A stretch of DNA of 64,000 bases from Nematostella vectensis (Eukaryota; Cnidaria; Anthozoa; Actiniaria; Edwardsiidae): contig NC_064040.1 of assembly GCF_932526225.1 (NCBI RefSeq), forward strand, positions 2,509,894 through 2,573,893, read 5' to 3'. The first letter of the stretch is position 1, and each line of letters begins with the position of its first letter. Both the position numbers and the translations under genes were made by a program. This document shows, piece by piece, positions 13,501 through 25,400 of the stretch. The notes under the pieces were generated by a model, which saw only the letters and a list, made by a program, of their open reading frames with translations, did not search any database and was not told where the DNA came from.

Positions 13501-16500
13501 CCAACCCAAGGGGGAGATGGACCCAACCCAAGGGGGAAATGGACCCAACCCAAGGGGGAGATAGACCCAACCAAAGGGGGAGATGGACCCAACCCAAGTG
13601 GGAGATAGACCCAACCCAAGGGAGGATTGGACCCAACCCAAGGGGGAGTTAGACCCAATCCAAGGGTGAGATGGACCCAACCCAAGGGGGAGATAGACCC
13701 AACCCAAGGAGGAGTAAGACCCAACCCAAGAGAGGATTTGACCCAACCCAAGGTGGAGATAGACCCAACCCAAGGGTGAGATGGACCCAACCCAAGGGGG
13801 AGATGGACCCAACCCAAGGGGGAGATGGACCCAACCAAAGGGGGAGATAGACCCAACCCAAGGGGGAGATAGACCCAACCTACAGGGGGAGATAGACCTA
13901 ACCCAAGGGGGAGATGGACCCAACCCAAGGGGAAGATGGACCCAACCCAAGGGGGAGATAGACCCAATCCAAGGGGGATATGGACCCATCCCAAGGGGGA
14001 GATTGACCCAACCCAAGGGGGAGATGGACCCAACCCAAGGGGGAGATAGACCCAACCAAAGGGGGAGATGGAACCAACCCAAGTGGGAGATAAACCCATT
14101 CCAAGGGAGGATTGGACCCAACCCAAGGGGGAGATAGACCCAATCCAAAAGTGAGATGGACCCAACCCAAGGGGGAGATAGACCCAATCCAAAAGTGAGA
14201 TGGACCCAACCCAAGGGGGAGATAGACCCAACCCAAGGAGGAGTTAGACCCAACCCAAGGGAGGATTGGACCCAACCCAAGAGGGAGATAGACCCAATCC
14301 AAGTGTGAGATGGACCCATCCCAAGGGGGAGATATACCCAACCCAATGAGGAGTTAGACCCAACCCAAGGGAGGATTGGACCCAACCCAAGAGGGAGATA
14401 GACCCAATCCAAGTGTGAGATGGACCCATCCCAAGGGGGAGATAGACCCAACCCAAGGAGGAGTTAGACCCAACCCAAAAGAGGATTGGACCCAACCCAA
14501 GGGGGAGATGGACCCAACCCAAGGGGGAGATGGACCCAACCCAAGGGGGAAATGGACCCAACCCAAGGGGGAGATAGACCCAACCAAAGGGGGAGATGGA
14601 CCCAACCCAAGTGGGAGATAGACCCAACCCAAGGGAGGATTGGACCCAACCCAAGGGGGAGTTAGACCCAATCCAAGGGTGAGATGGACCCAACCCAAGG
14701 GGGAGATAGACCCAACCCAAGGAGGAGTTAGACCCAACCCAAGAGAGGATTTGACCCAACCCAAGGTGGAGATAGACCCAACCCAAGGGTGAGATGGACC
14801 CAACCCAAGGGGGAGATGGACCCAACCCAAGGGGGAGATGGACCCAACCAAAGGGGGAGATAGACCCAACCCAAGGGGGAGATAGACCCAACCTACAGGG
14901 GGAGATAGACCTAACCCAAGGGGGAGATGGACCCAACCCAAGGGGAAGATGGACCCAACCCAAGGTGGAGATAGACCCAATCCAAGGGGGATATGGACCC
15001 ATCCCAAGGGGGAGATTGACCCAACCCAAGGGGGAGATGGACCCAACCCAAGGGGAAGATAGACCCAACCAAAGGGGGAGATGGAACCAACCCAAGTGGG
15101 AGATAAACCCAACCCAAGGGAGGATTGGACCCAACCCAAGGGGGAGATAGACCCAATCCAAAAGTGAGATGGACCCAACCCAAGGGGGAGATAGACCCAA
15201 CCCAAGGAGGAGTTAGACCCAACCCAAGGGAGGATTGGACTTAACCCAAGGGGGAGATAGACCCAACCCAAGGGTGAGATGGACCCAACCCATGGGAGAG
15301 ATAGACCCAACCCAAGGAGGAGTTAGACCCAACCCAAGGGGGAGATAGACCCAACCCAAGGGGAAGATAAATCCAACCCAAGGGGGAGATAGACCTAACT
15401 CAAGGAGGAGATAGACCCAACCCAAGTTGGAAATATACCAAACCCAAGCGGGAGATAAACCCAACCCAAGGGGGAGATGGACCCAACCCAAGGGGGGATT
15501 GGACCCAACCCAAGGGGGAGATGGACCCAACCCAAGGGGGAGATGGACCCAACCCAAGGGGGAGATGGACCCAACCCAAGGGGGAGATGGACCCAACCCA
15601 AGGGGGAGATGGACCCAACCCAAGGGGGAGATAAATCCAACCCAAGTTGGAAATATACCAAACCCAAGGGGGAGATGGACCCAACCCAAGGGGGAGATGG
15701 ACCAAACCCAAGGGGGGATTGGACCCAACCCAAGGAGGAGATGGTCCCAACCCAAGGGGGAGATGGACCCAACCCAAGGGGGAGATGGACCCAACCCAAG
15801 GGGGAGATAGACCCAACACAAGGGAGGATTAAACCCAACCCAAGGGGGAGATAGACCCAATCCAAGGGTGAGATGGACCCAACCCAAGGGGGAGTTAGAC
15901 CCAAACCAAGGGAGGATTGGACCCAACCCAAGGGGGAGATAGACCCAACCCAAGGGTGAGATGGACCCAACCCAAGGGAGATATAGACCCAACCCAAGGG
16001 AGAGATAGACCCAACCCAAGGAGGAGTTAGACCCAACCCAAGGGGGAGATAGACCCAACCCAAGGGGAAGATAAATCCAACCCAAGTTGGAAATATACCA
16101 AACCCAAGGGGGAGATGGACCCAACCCAAGGGGGAGATGGACCAAACCCAAGGGGGGATTGGACCCAAACCAAGGAGGAGATGGTCCCAACCCAAGGGGG
16201 AGATTGTCCCAACCCAAGGGGGAGATGGACCCAACCCAAGGGGGAGATGGACCCAATCCAAGGGGGAGATGGACCCAACCCGAGGGGGAGATGGACCCAA
16301 CCCAAGGGGGAGATAGACCCAACCAAAGGGGGAGATGGACTCAACCCAAGTGGGAGATAGACCAAATCCAAGGGTGAGATGGACCCAACCCAAGGGGGAG
16401 ATAGACCCAACCCAAGGAGGAGTTAGACCCAACCCAAGAGAGGATTGGACCCAACCCAAGGGGGATATAGACCCAACCCACGGGGGAGATAGACCCAACC

Positions 16501-17405
16501 CAAGGAGGAGTTAGACCCAACCCAAGGGGGAGATAGACCCAACCCAAGGGGAAGATAAACCCAACCCAAGGGGGAGATAGACCTAACCCAAGGAGGAGAT
16601 AGACCAAACCTAAGGGGGAGAGAGACCTACCCCAAGGGGGAGATGGACCCAACCCAAGGGGGAGATGGACCCAACCCAAGGGGGAGATGGACCCAACCCA
16701 AGGGGGAGATGGACCCAACCCAAGGGGGAGATAGACCCAACCAAAGGGGGAGATGGACCTAACCCAAGGGGGAGATAGACCCAACCCAAGTGAGGATTGA
16801 ACCCAACCCAAGGGGGAGATAGACCCAATCCAAGGGTGAGATGGACCCAACCCAAGGGGGAGATAGACCCAACCCAAGGAGGAGTTAGACCCAAACCAAG
16901 GGAGGATTGGACCCAACCCAAGGGGGAGATAGACCCAACCCAAGGGTGAGATGGACCCAACCCAAGGGGGAGATAGACCCAACCCAAGGAGGAGTTAGAC
17001 CCAACCCAAGGGGGAGATAGACCCAACCCAAGGGGAAGATAAATCCAACCCAAGGGGGAGATAGACCTAACCCAAGGAGGAGATAGACCCAACCTAAGGG
17101 GGAGATAGACCTAACCCAAGGGGGAGATGGACCCAACCCAAGGGGGAGATAGACCCAACCCAAGTTGGAAATATACCAAACCCAAGGGGGAGATGGACCC
17201 AACCCAAGGGGGAGATAGACCCAACCCAAGGGGGAGATGGACCCAACCCAAGGGGGGATTGGACCCAATCCAAGGGGGAGATGGTCCCAACCCAAGGGGG
17301 AGATGGAGCCAACCCGAGGGGGAGATGGACCCAACCCAAGGGGGAGGCGGACCCAACCAAAGGGGGGAGATGGACCTAATCCAAGGGAGAGACTGACCCA
17401 ACCCA
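4512..17405. repeat. 22-bp satellite array, large version (12.9 kb)
   Basis: About 585 tandem copies of a 22-bp unit, consensus GGGGGAGATGGACCCAACCC plus AA, with variants at a few positions (ATGG/ATAG, GGGGG/GAGGA, ATTGG). The 22-bp period gives a 66-bp frame cycle and so many spurious 22-residue-period open frames on both strands (WVGSISPLGWVHLPLG-like on minus). Higher-order repeats are visible: long blocks recur with offsets of about 1603 bp (near 5.2-8.4 kb), 986 and 964 bp (8.4-11.4 kb) and 1013 bp (12.9-14.5 kb). The rightmost part (15.3-17.4 kb) uses different variants. The purine-rich strand is the plus strand throughout. There is no sign of coding selection, since single-base indels occur among units. 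The allelic or paralogous array at 45,304-49,225 is only 3.9 kb. Confidence 0.97.
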
Positions 17406-17429
17406 GCATGCCAGCACCTGTAAATTTTG

Positions 17430-17573
17430 GCAGCAGTAATATGATTGGTTATTATTCATGTTTTCACTAGATAATTTCTCGTAGTAATTTCTAATAGTAT
17501 TGAACACCAGTTATTATTCGTGTGAAGGATTCTAAAAACAGTATGATTGTTTTCTAGTAATCATCGGTGTTTA
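17430..17573 (+). pseudogene. Intron-1 remnant of a decayed coiled-coil gene copy, left of transposon
   Basis: This stretch (AGCAGTAATATGATTGG, then CACCAGTTATTATTC and CATCGGTGTTTA) aligns with intron 1 of the intact gene at about 37,330-37,612. The matching continuation of that intron resumes after the transposon at 20,691, which shows that the element inserted into a former intron of a gene copy that is now dead. Homology was judged by eye. Confidence 0.6.
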
Positions 17574-20500
17574 GAGAGTGTTCATTAAATACACCGAGGG
17601 GGGGAGGAAAGATATTAGGGGGAGGCTCTGAAAATTAGCCACCAAAACTGGGGGCTAAAAAAAACCGGTCCTCTAAAGGGGGGGGGGGGGGTGGGCTCTG
17701 ATTTTTTTAATGGAGCCATGCGCTGTTTCCACCCTCAACCTGCACCCTCTCTACTCTCATACCCCTCCCACAGCCTTACCCCACTCAGCACTTTTTCTAT
17801 CCCCCCATCCTAAACCCTGCAACCAACATCTACCCGTAGCCCACCAACACCCTTACTCTTACTCCACCCGTGTCTCTCTAATCCCAACACCTACTCTCCC
17901 GCACTATCCTACCCCAACCACCACAGCTCTCTTGCACCCTTATTTTCCTCCACCAAACCCCATCATCCTCCTACCACCTCTACCCGGACCACACCACAAC
18001 CCGCCTCCTTTCCTACACTCATACCAGACCATCAGCCATCATCGCCCTTTTGCATCCTTGTTGCTTCCACCATCCCCTATCCTCTTTTCACCTATTTTCC
18101 AATCACAAAAAATTCCTGTTATTCGTTTTTATCCTATAAACCACATCCTTTACAAAGTTTGTTCCCTGCCTATCCCGACCCAACCTACTAATTTACTCGT
18201 GCCTGGACATGAAACCAAATAAATTATGTCCGCCTAAAGGAACACACAAAATAACTAGATTACCACCAATCATCATCAGGCAGAAGGTTTTGTTAGTCTA
18301 CTATCCAAATACATCATCTACCGTTTGTCTTATTATAAGCCTTATTCCAAGTTTTCATTACACTCAAGCAAAAGTACACGGTTATCAAGAATAAATATGT
18401 TTCTCTCGTCCACAATAGGAGTAACCCTTACTTCAACATGCCACATAAAAACATCACCTTTTTACTTTCCAATATGCATCAAAGTTGGTTTCCTGCCAAA
18501 CAAATCTACAGTGTAGCAGATAAACACCATGGGATTCCAGCAGTACCAATACACGACCACAACCCAAGGGAGATAAGCAAACGACGGTCCTTCAGTATTG
18601 TTCCCGCATTTCATTTCATTCAAGAAACTCTGCAAGCAACTCCACGCCACATGCACCTGCAAATCCGCCATCTTCTTTTACCATACATACTGTACCACGT
18701 GATGTTCCCGGAAATAATCCAACCGTAAATAAAATAGCGCGCGCGTTCACAATGAGCACGAGCTTTGCAAACCGTTGTAAGCTGTTATCACGTACACTCT
18801 CCACTTTTTCAAAAACCGCTTAAATATAAACCACGCTTACAACAAGGTAAAAAATAATGTTCTCCTAATAATTTAATCCTTTTTAACTTCGATATCTATT
18901 TTATTAGCGCCCGAGGAATACATGTGTACTTTACAACATAACAAGTACTTACATTTCTTAAGTGCCATTCAATAAGTTCGTCGATTTATTTGCACGTTTG
19001 TCAGCCATGCTCACTACAAACTTATCTCACATATATTTTTGGCTTCCAATAGCACCATCCAGCTATGTAAGAAATCCTACCAGGCTCAAGATAGCTTAAA
19101 AGTCTTAAAAGCCAAGGCCAATACATTAAATTTAGTAAACAGCTAGCAAGCGAAGAAGGTAGAGAAAATCTACGATGTCTAAGGCCAACAAAGGAAGGTT
19201 TGTATTGAACACACCACACCATCCACTTCCCTATAGCAGCCTTACGTTGACGTGTAGGGGTGAGGTGAATTGGCTAGCCACTCATTCACTTTGAAACACG
19301 TCTCAAATGCGAACTTTTTCCTTACTAGGTATCTCCATATTTCCTCTTCCCCCTAGCATCCCTCGGCTCCCGGTTTCCACTCTCCCCTTCTCATTTGACT
19401 AGTACTTGGTCTTACCTCCTGATGATAAACCCTGTACTAGAAAACACGTGAGGCTGCTTAACTTTTCAAAGAGCTCTATGAAATATTCTATTCCTTATTT
19501 TCCGTCATTTTTATTATACATTTATGTGCATGTTTTTAACTACTGTTGTTTTCGTTTATATTTTAACTCACTTCTTTCTCCATCAGCCTTTTTGTTTTCC
19601 GGTCTATACCTCCCCTTCCCACTACCTCCTTCCCATTCACACTATACGCCATGGTAAGAACAACCGCATCACTATCCCGGACACTCCTTATACTCCAACT
19701 CCACTCACCGTAGCATTATCCCCACAATTACCCACCACCCCTCACCCCTGCCACCAATCTTTACCTGCATCACAATCATTATTCCCTTTTATGTCCCCCT
19801 TCTCCCCAGGTGCCATGGTACGAATACTCGCTTTTAATAACCCCCCCCCCCCCCCCCAACAAAAAAAAGATTAAATATTAAGCCTAATGACAGATGTATT
19901 AAATACTTCTTTATAACTGTCTTTATAAACCATAATAAAGATACTACCAGTATAGAACATTTGGTTTTACCGATACAGTTTATTATCAGAATAACAGGAA
20001 CAAATTTAAATGGACTTCTTAACAGTGCTGGAGCATGCAAATCCCCAAAACGATATACATACATTTTTTTTTTACGTTGGACATATCCCTTTTTTACAGA
20101 AAAATATTCTTAACAAAAACAAATATACACGTATATGCCTTCACAGGCGTCATAAGGGGCGGACCATTTGACATTTGAGAGGGGGGGGGGGGGGTTTGAA
20201 AAGCAAACAAATGATTGAAAAAAATCCCTGCACCATTTAACATGTTTTTACATGAAAAAAATATGCAGTATGCCTAAAAGAATTACCACCTTTTGATCAT
20301 GAGAAAAAAAATCCTGCTCACTTGAATTTAACCCCCCCCCCACCTCTTGGGTTGCCTTTTTTATTATTTTCATGTCTGTTCATTCCAAAATCGCTACGAA
20401 GGTAAAAAGCTAGATCCGTCCCTGTGTTAGACTCTGAAACAATGATGAACTTGACTAAATCATCAAATCGGACAAGGATGGCAACTTCGCAGTATTTTTT

Positions 20501-20690
20501 TTCCAGAGTTAAAGCCTTTGTTGTTTATTAAGGTCGTAAGGGGGAGGGGGGGGGGCAAAATTTTGGGGTTCTGAAAGGGGGGGCATCGAAAAAAATGTCA
20601 AATGAAAAGGGGGGGGGGGGGGCGGAATTCTAAGGTCTCTTGAGTGAAAATCTTCCCTGCCCCCTCTTGATGTATTTAATGAACACCCCC
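17574..20690. mobile_element. DNA transposon, non-autonomous, about 3.1 kb (PIF/Harbinger-like ends)
   Basis: The left end reads GAGAGTGTTCATTAAATACA. The reverse complement of the right end reads GGGGGTGTTCATTAAATACA, giving terminal inverted repeats with a TGTTCATTAAATACA core. TTA flanks both sides (17571-17573 and 20691-20693) and fits a 3-bp target duplication. TTA/TAA duplications are known for PIF/Harbinger elements, so that superfamily is an inference. No transposase-like frame is visible. The interior holds C-rich low-complexity DNA (17.7-18.1 and 19.6-19.85 kb), poly-G/poly-C runs near both ends and a second element nested at 20,155-20,423. Confidence 0.6.
20155..20423. mobile_element. 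Short hAT-like MITE nested in the larger transposon
   Basis: The left end reads AGGGGCGGACCATTTGACA and the reverse complement of the right end reads AGGGACGGATCTAGC, an imperfect inverted-repeat pair of the type common in non-autonomous hAT elements. A poly-G run follows the left end and a poly-C run lies inside the right half. The flanks GCGTCATA and GTGTTAGA match at 5 of 8 bases, so an eroded 8-bp target duplication is possible. The second unit has the same element at about 52,297-52,561. Confidence 0.5.
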
Positions 20691-21900
20691 TTATCACCAC
20701 AAATATTTAGTAGCATCTTATGTGTTTAGTTTTTTTTTTTTTGCCGTTTGAAAGCTATGTTGCATATTTTACGTAATGCATGCGTGGTTTGCATACTTTT
20801 TCCTTTAAAAAATGTAAAAAAAAAAACATTGAGGCCATATATAAAACTCTGTTGCCTGTTTTATATATGTCCTTATTGTTTCTTACATTTTTTAAAGGGA
20901 AAAGTATAATACAAACCATGCATGTATTTCCGTAAAATATCGATCTATTTAATATCAATCGCGTGTTATTAAATAGGAAAAAATTCTGCCGTGCTCCCTT
21001 GGCCTGACAACGATGCAGCAATGGGGATCCATGCGCCCGATAACCAGGCTGATATGGAAACCACAACACCCGAAGAGGATGGCTAGGTCCATGTGAGAAA
21101 ATATACACGTTCACTAACCTATCTTCGCTTGTTATGTCCACAGGACGAGGTTTTTGAAAAGTAAGTATTTTTTTAGATTCATACATTCTTGCAGCATACT
21201 AATACTTAATTCAGAAAAATAAGATTGACTACATTATCACACACTATCTACGCGAAAATTGAGTGAGCACTTCAAGTATGACACTAGCACGCTATTCCTT
21301 CGGTCCCGACAAGACCTTGACTGGATTTAACTAACTCGCGTGATTTTTTAGGGAAACTGACTTAGAAGTTGAAAATAAGGAGCAGCAGGAAAAATGGAAA
21401 GAAATGGACGATGGTGGTACCATGGAGTACCTCGTGCCCGACAACGATGCAGCAATGGGAGTCCATGCGCCCGATAACCAGGCTGATATGGAAAACACAA
21501 ACACCCGAAGAGGATGGCGAGCTCACTGTTGCTGTCGCTGCAACAGCTAGCTAGCATTTATTGCGAGGTAACTGTTGCAGCATCCATGACTGTGAGGTCA
21601 GTAATTTAGCATCTAAAGATAAATGCAAGCTCACTGTTACAGCATCCGAGCCGTCCTCGAGAAAGAGGATACAAAGGTTAGCATTTCAGCATTATATTAG
21701 GCTTACGTCATCAATCATAAGTATCTTGCGAGCGCATTTGCCGGAAGTCATTAGCCGTAGAAATGTCGAAGGTGGCAGAGAAAGGCGAGTCATTAAATGG
21801 AAGAAAAGGTGCAAATCACGTGATAGCGGTTCGATTTACTAAGGTTCTGTTCTCATATAACTTGGTAGACCATGGCAATAGGGTACCATAGCCTACCCTT
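20691..21900 (+). pseudogene. Rearranged remnants of a coiled-coil gene copy (intron 1, exon 3, exon 4, exon 1)
   Basis: In order: intron-1-like DNA (20,691-20,985); a first exon-4 fragment (21,005-21,083); intron 2/exon 3 (21,144-21,160, encoding DEVFE) with intact splice sites; a second exon-4 copy (21,352-21,676); and a promoter/exon-1-like segment with ATG at 21,763. The second exon-4 copy carries a 1-bp insertion near 21,500, loses frame and lacks the 36-bp internal repeats of the intact gene. The exon-1-like piece would end at a GC donor (AAAG/GCGAGT). Exon order is scrambled relative to the intact gene (37,114-38,670), so this cannot encode the same protein. Confidence 0.75.
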
Positions 21901-22476
21901 GGGTGCTTTTATTATAAAACGTTTTTGCACATAGGATAAAGGATTCTAGCAAAATTGTTAATACACGAGTTTTGAATAACAATTTGTTTTTATAGATTAA
22001 GTTACCCATCTATCTGTTGTGAAATTCCCTCTAACCAACGGCCACTATATCAAGTGCCATGATACTACAATCCCTGCCAAAACTGTTGACCCATTTCGCC
22101 AAATCGGTATCACTTTTGTGCGTATGGGTGCATACCGGTTAAGCACTTGTCAAGCACATCAATTTTCTCCCCCCCCCCCCCCCCCACCACACCAATGTTG
22201 CTGACTTAGACATGGAACTCAGCTAGCACATACTAAGGATAGGCGCTCAACAGTAGCACAGGGGATGGGAGGGGGAGCATTTATTTCTGTAGCACACGTG
22301 ATTGCCAGACATGGGATTTTGGGAAGGTGTAGCTTAATAGGTGAATTGGTCAACTAGCTTCAGAGCGAACTTTCCAGGCGAGTGGGTTGCTTCTTCCTTA
22401 CCCCCCGAACCCACCTGGCTACGGGCCATCGTCTACGCTCCCAGGACTAGTAAAAACAATATTATCCCCCCCCCTT
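21901..22476. other. Spacer 3' of amine oxidase copy A
   Basis: No gene is recognised. It contains a poly-C run near 22,170-22,186, a G-rich stretch near 22,262-22,280 and a C-run near 22,467. It lies immediately downstream (in the minus direction) of the amine oxidase stop codon and probably includes its 3' UTR. It is matched almost base for base in the second unit at 53,591-54,173. Confidence 0.5.
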
Positions 22477-25400
22477 CTAAATCTTACTGGGTACCCTCCG
22501 ATGACCACTCCTCAATGCTTGCTGTAGAACCTCCTCCGCCGCTCTCTCCCCTGTCTCTATCGCCGAAGGGACGGTGGCAGAGACCTTGACATTCGTTGCC
22601 TCTCCCGCGAAAAACAGTCGACCGCTGACCGAACTAGCTAGATGGTGCCGTAGGCCGTGCGCACGCGCAGTGGGACTGCTGTAGCCACCTCTGACGTAGG
22701 GGTGTTTGGACCAATGATAGTACACGTAGTTGACCAGGTTGTCAGAGGCTGGTCGGGGTTCCTCAGGGGTCCTTGAATGGTGAACTAGCATTAGACTCTA
22801 CCTCCGAATAAACTTGTTCAAATTGTATCCGGTGCAGGGTCTATAACTATTTTACATTGTACAGGGAAGTAAGAATAAAGGTTCTGTTTACGACCTCCCC
22901 GAGCTGCACGCAGAAAGAGACTGTACGTAACAAGATACTTTATAAACTATGTTTACGGTAGGAAATTTTGATCGAAAATTGATTAGAAATAATAAGATGA
23001 AATGTAGGGAGCTGACCGTATTTCAATTTTACACAAATGGAACTGCATACCCTTTTATAGCAATATTTCAAAGATCTTTTTTCATGTCCAAATCTGATGT
23101 CATAGCAATAAAACACAAATAAACACAATCCCCAATAGATTTATAAATTTAAATACATGCGGGAAGATAGGGAAGGGGGGGGGGGGGAGTGTGCAGCGGA
23201 TTTCTTTTAAACAAATAGCTAAATCTTGGGCATTCTGAATATAATATCCATTTCTGCACACCCCATCGAGCAAAACCTGGCAACGTGCCTGAAAAGTAAA
23301 CATCAAAGTGATGGAGGGATATAGAAATGGGAGTTACCGAAAGAGGTGGAGATCGCGATGCATAAACCCTATCGAAGAAAACGAGAGAAGAAGAATGGTC
23401 AGAAGCAGAGAGGAAACAGAGAAAAACATTTCCAAATCTGCAGAAAAAAGAAAAAGCTCTCACCCAAAAATGGTATCCAGTTGCCCCAGGAATCTGGCAC
23501 ACACTTCTTCACTAGACAGGTGAATATTCGATGCCGCCTTGTCAGCGGTCATAAAACCCACAACCACGTGACACTGTTCATCATGTTGGGTGGAGTCAGC
23601 CATGTTATAATGGCACTGGTTCCCTTGTTGGGTGTGGTCAGTCATGACACAGGGGCACTGCTTCATTTGTTGGGTGGGGCCAGTCATGTTACAGGGGCAC
23701 TGCTTCCCTTGTTGGGTGGGGCCAGTCATGTTATAATGACACTGGTTCCCTTGTTGGGTGTGGTCCGTCATGTTACAGGGGCACTGCTTCCCTTGTTGGG
23801 TGGGGCCAGTCATGTTACAGGGGCACTGCTTCCCTTGTTGGGTGGGGCCAGTCATGTTATAATGACACTGGTTCCCTTGTTGGGTGTGGTCCGTCATGTT
23901 ACAGGGGCACTGGTTCCCTTGTTGGGTGGGGCCAGCCATGACACAGGGGCACTGGTTCCCTTGTTGTGTGGGGCGAGTCATGACAAAGGGGCACTGGTTC
24001 CCTTGTTGGGTGGGGCCAGTCATGACACAGGGGCACTGCTTCCCTTGTTGGGTGGGGCCAGCCATGTTACAGGGGCACTGGTTCCCTTGTTGTGTGGGGC
24101 CAGCCATGTTACAGGGGCACTGCTTCCCTTGTTGGGTGAGGCCAGTCATGACACAGGGGCACTGGTTCCCTTGTTGGGTGGGGCCAGCCATGTTACAGGG
24201 GCACTGGTTCCCTTGTTGGGTGGGGCCAGTCATGTCACAGGAGCACTGCTTCACTTGTTGGGTTGGGCCAGCCATGTTACAGGGGCACTGGTTCCCTTGT
24301 TGGGTGGGGCCAGCCATGTTACAGGGGCACTGGTTCCCTTGTTGGATGGGGCCAGCCATGTTACAGGGGCACTGGTTTCCTTGTTGAGTGGGGCCAGCCC
24401 TGATACAGGGGCACTGGTTCCATTGTTGGGTGGGGCCAGCGATGTTACAGGGTCACTTGTTCCCTTGTTGGGTTGGGCCAGCCATGATACAGGGGCACTG
24501 GTTCCCTTGTTGGGTGGGGCCAGCCATGATACAGGGGCACTGCTTCCCTTGTTGGGTGGGGCCAGCCATGTTACAGGGGCACTGCTTCCCTTGTTGGGTG
24601 GGGCCAGCCATGTTACAGGGGCACTGGTTCCCTTGTTGGGTGGGGCCAGTCATGTCACAGGAGCACTGCTTCACTTGTTGGGTTGGGCCAGCCATGTTAC
24701 AGGGGCACTGGTTCCCTTGTTGGGTGGGGCCAGCCATGTTACAGGGGCACTGGTTCCCTTGTTGGATGGGGCCAGCCATGTTACAGGGGCACTGGTTTCC
24801 TTGTTGAGTGGGGCCAGCCCTGATACAGGGGCACTGGTTCCATTGTCGGGTGGGGCCAGCCATGTTACAGGGGCACTTGTTCCCTTGTTGGGTTGGGCCA
24901 GCCATGATACAGGGGCACTGGTTCCCTTGTTGGGTGGGGCCAGCCCTGATACAGGGGCACTGCTTCCCTTGTTGGGTGGGGCCAGCCATGATACAGGGGC
25001 ACTGCTTCCCTTGTTGGGTTGGGCCAGCCATGATACAGGGGCACTGGTTCCCTTGTTGGGTGGGGTCAGTCATCGTACAAGGGCACTGGTTCCCTGGTTG
25101 GGTGGGGCCAGCCATGTTACAGGTGCACTGCTTCCCTTGTTGTGTGGGGCGAGTCATGACACAGGGGCACTGCTTCCCTTGTTGGGTGGGGCCAGCCATG
25201 TTATAGGGGCACTGGTTCCCTTGTTGGGTGGGGCCAGCCATGTTATAGGGGCACTGGTTCCCTTGTTGGGTGGGGCCAGCCATGTTACAGGGGCACTGGT
25301 TCCCTTGTTGGGTGGGGCCAGTCATGTTACAGGGGCACTGGTTACCTTGTTGGGTGGGGCCAGCCATGATACAGGGGCACTGCTTCACTTGTTGGGTGGG

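Noticed and set aside
4409-17409. Dozens of long open frames (up to 544 codons) with WVGSISPLGW-like or GGDGPNPRGRWTQPK-like repeats
   Set aside because: They arise because three 22-bp units make 66 bp (22 codons) with few stops. They overlap on both strands, start and stop at variant units, have no splice or start context and contain indels. The same applies to the 600-codon frame at 45,194-46,996.
17710-18222. 170-codon proline-rich frame (conserved at 49,531-50,043)
   Set aside because: It lies in C-rich low-complexity DNA inside the transposon, resembles no protein I know, and its conservation is explained by the recent duplication of the whole unit.
18616-18804. Minus-strand 62-codon frame inside the transposon
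   Set aside because: No transposase motif, no catalytic residues recognisable, short, and no supporting splice sites.
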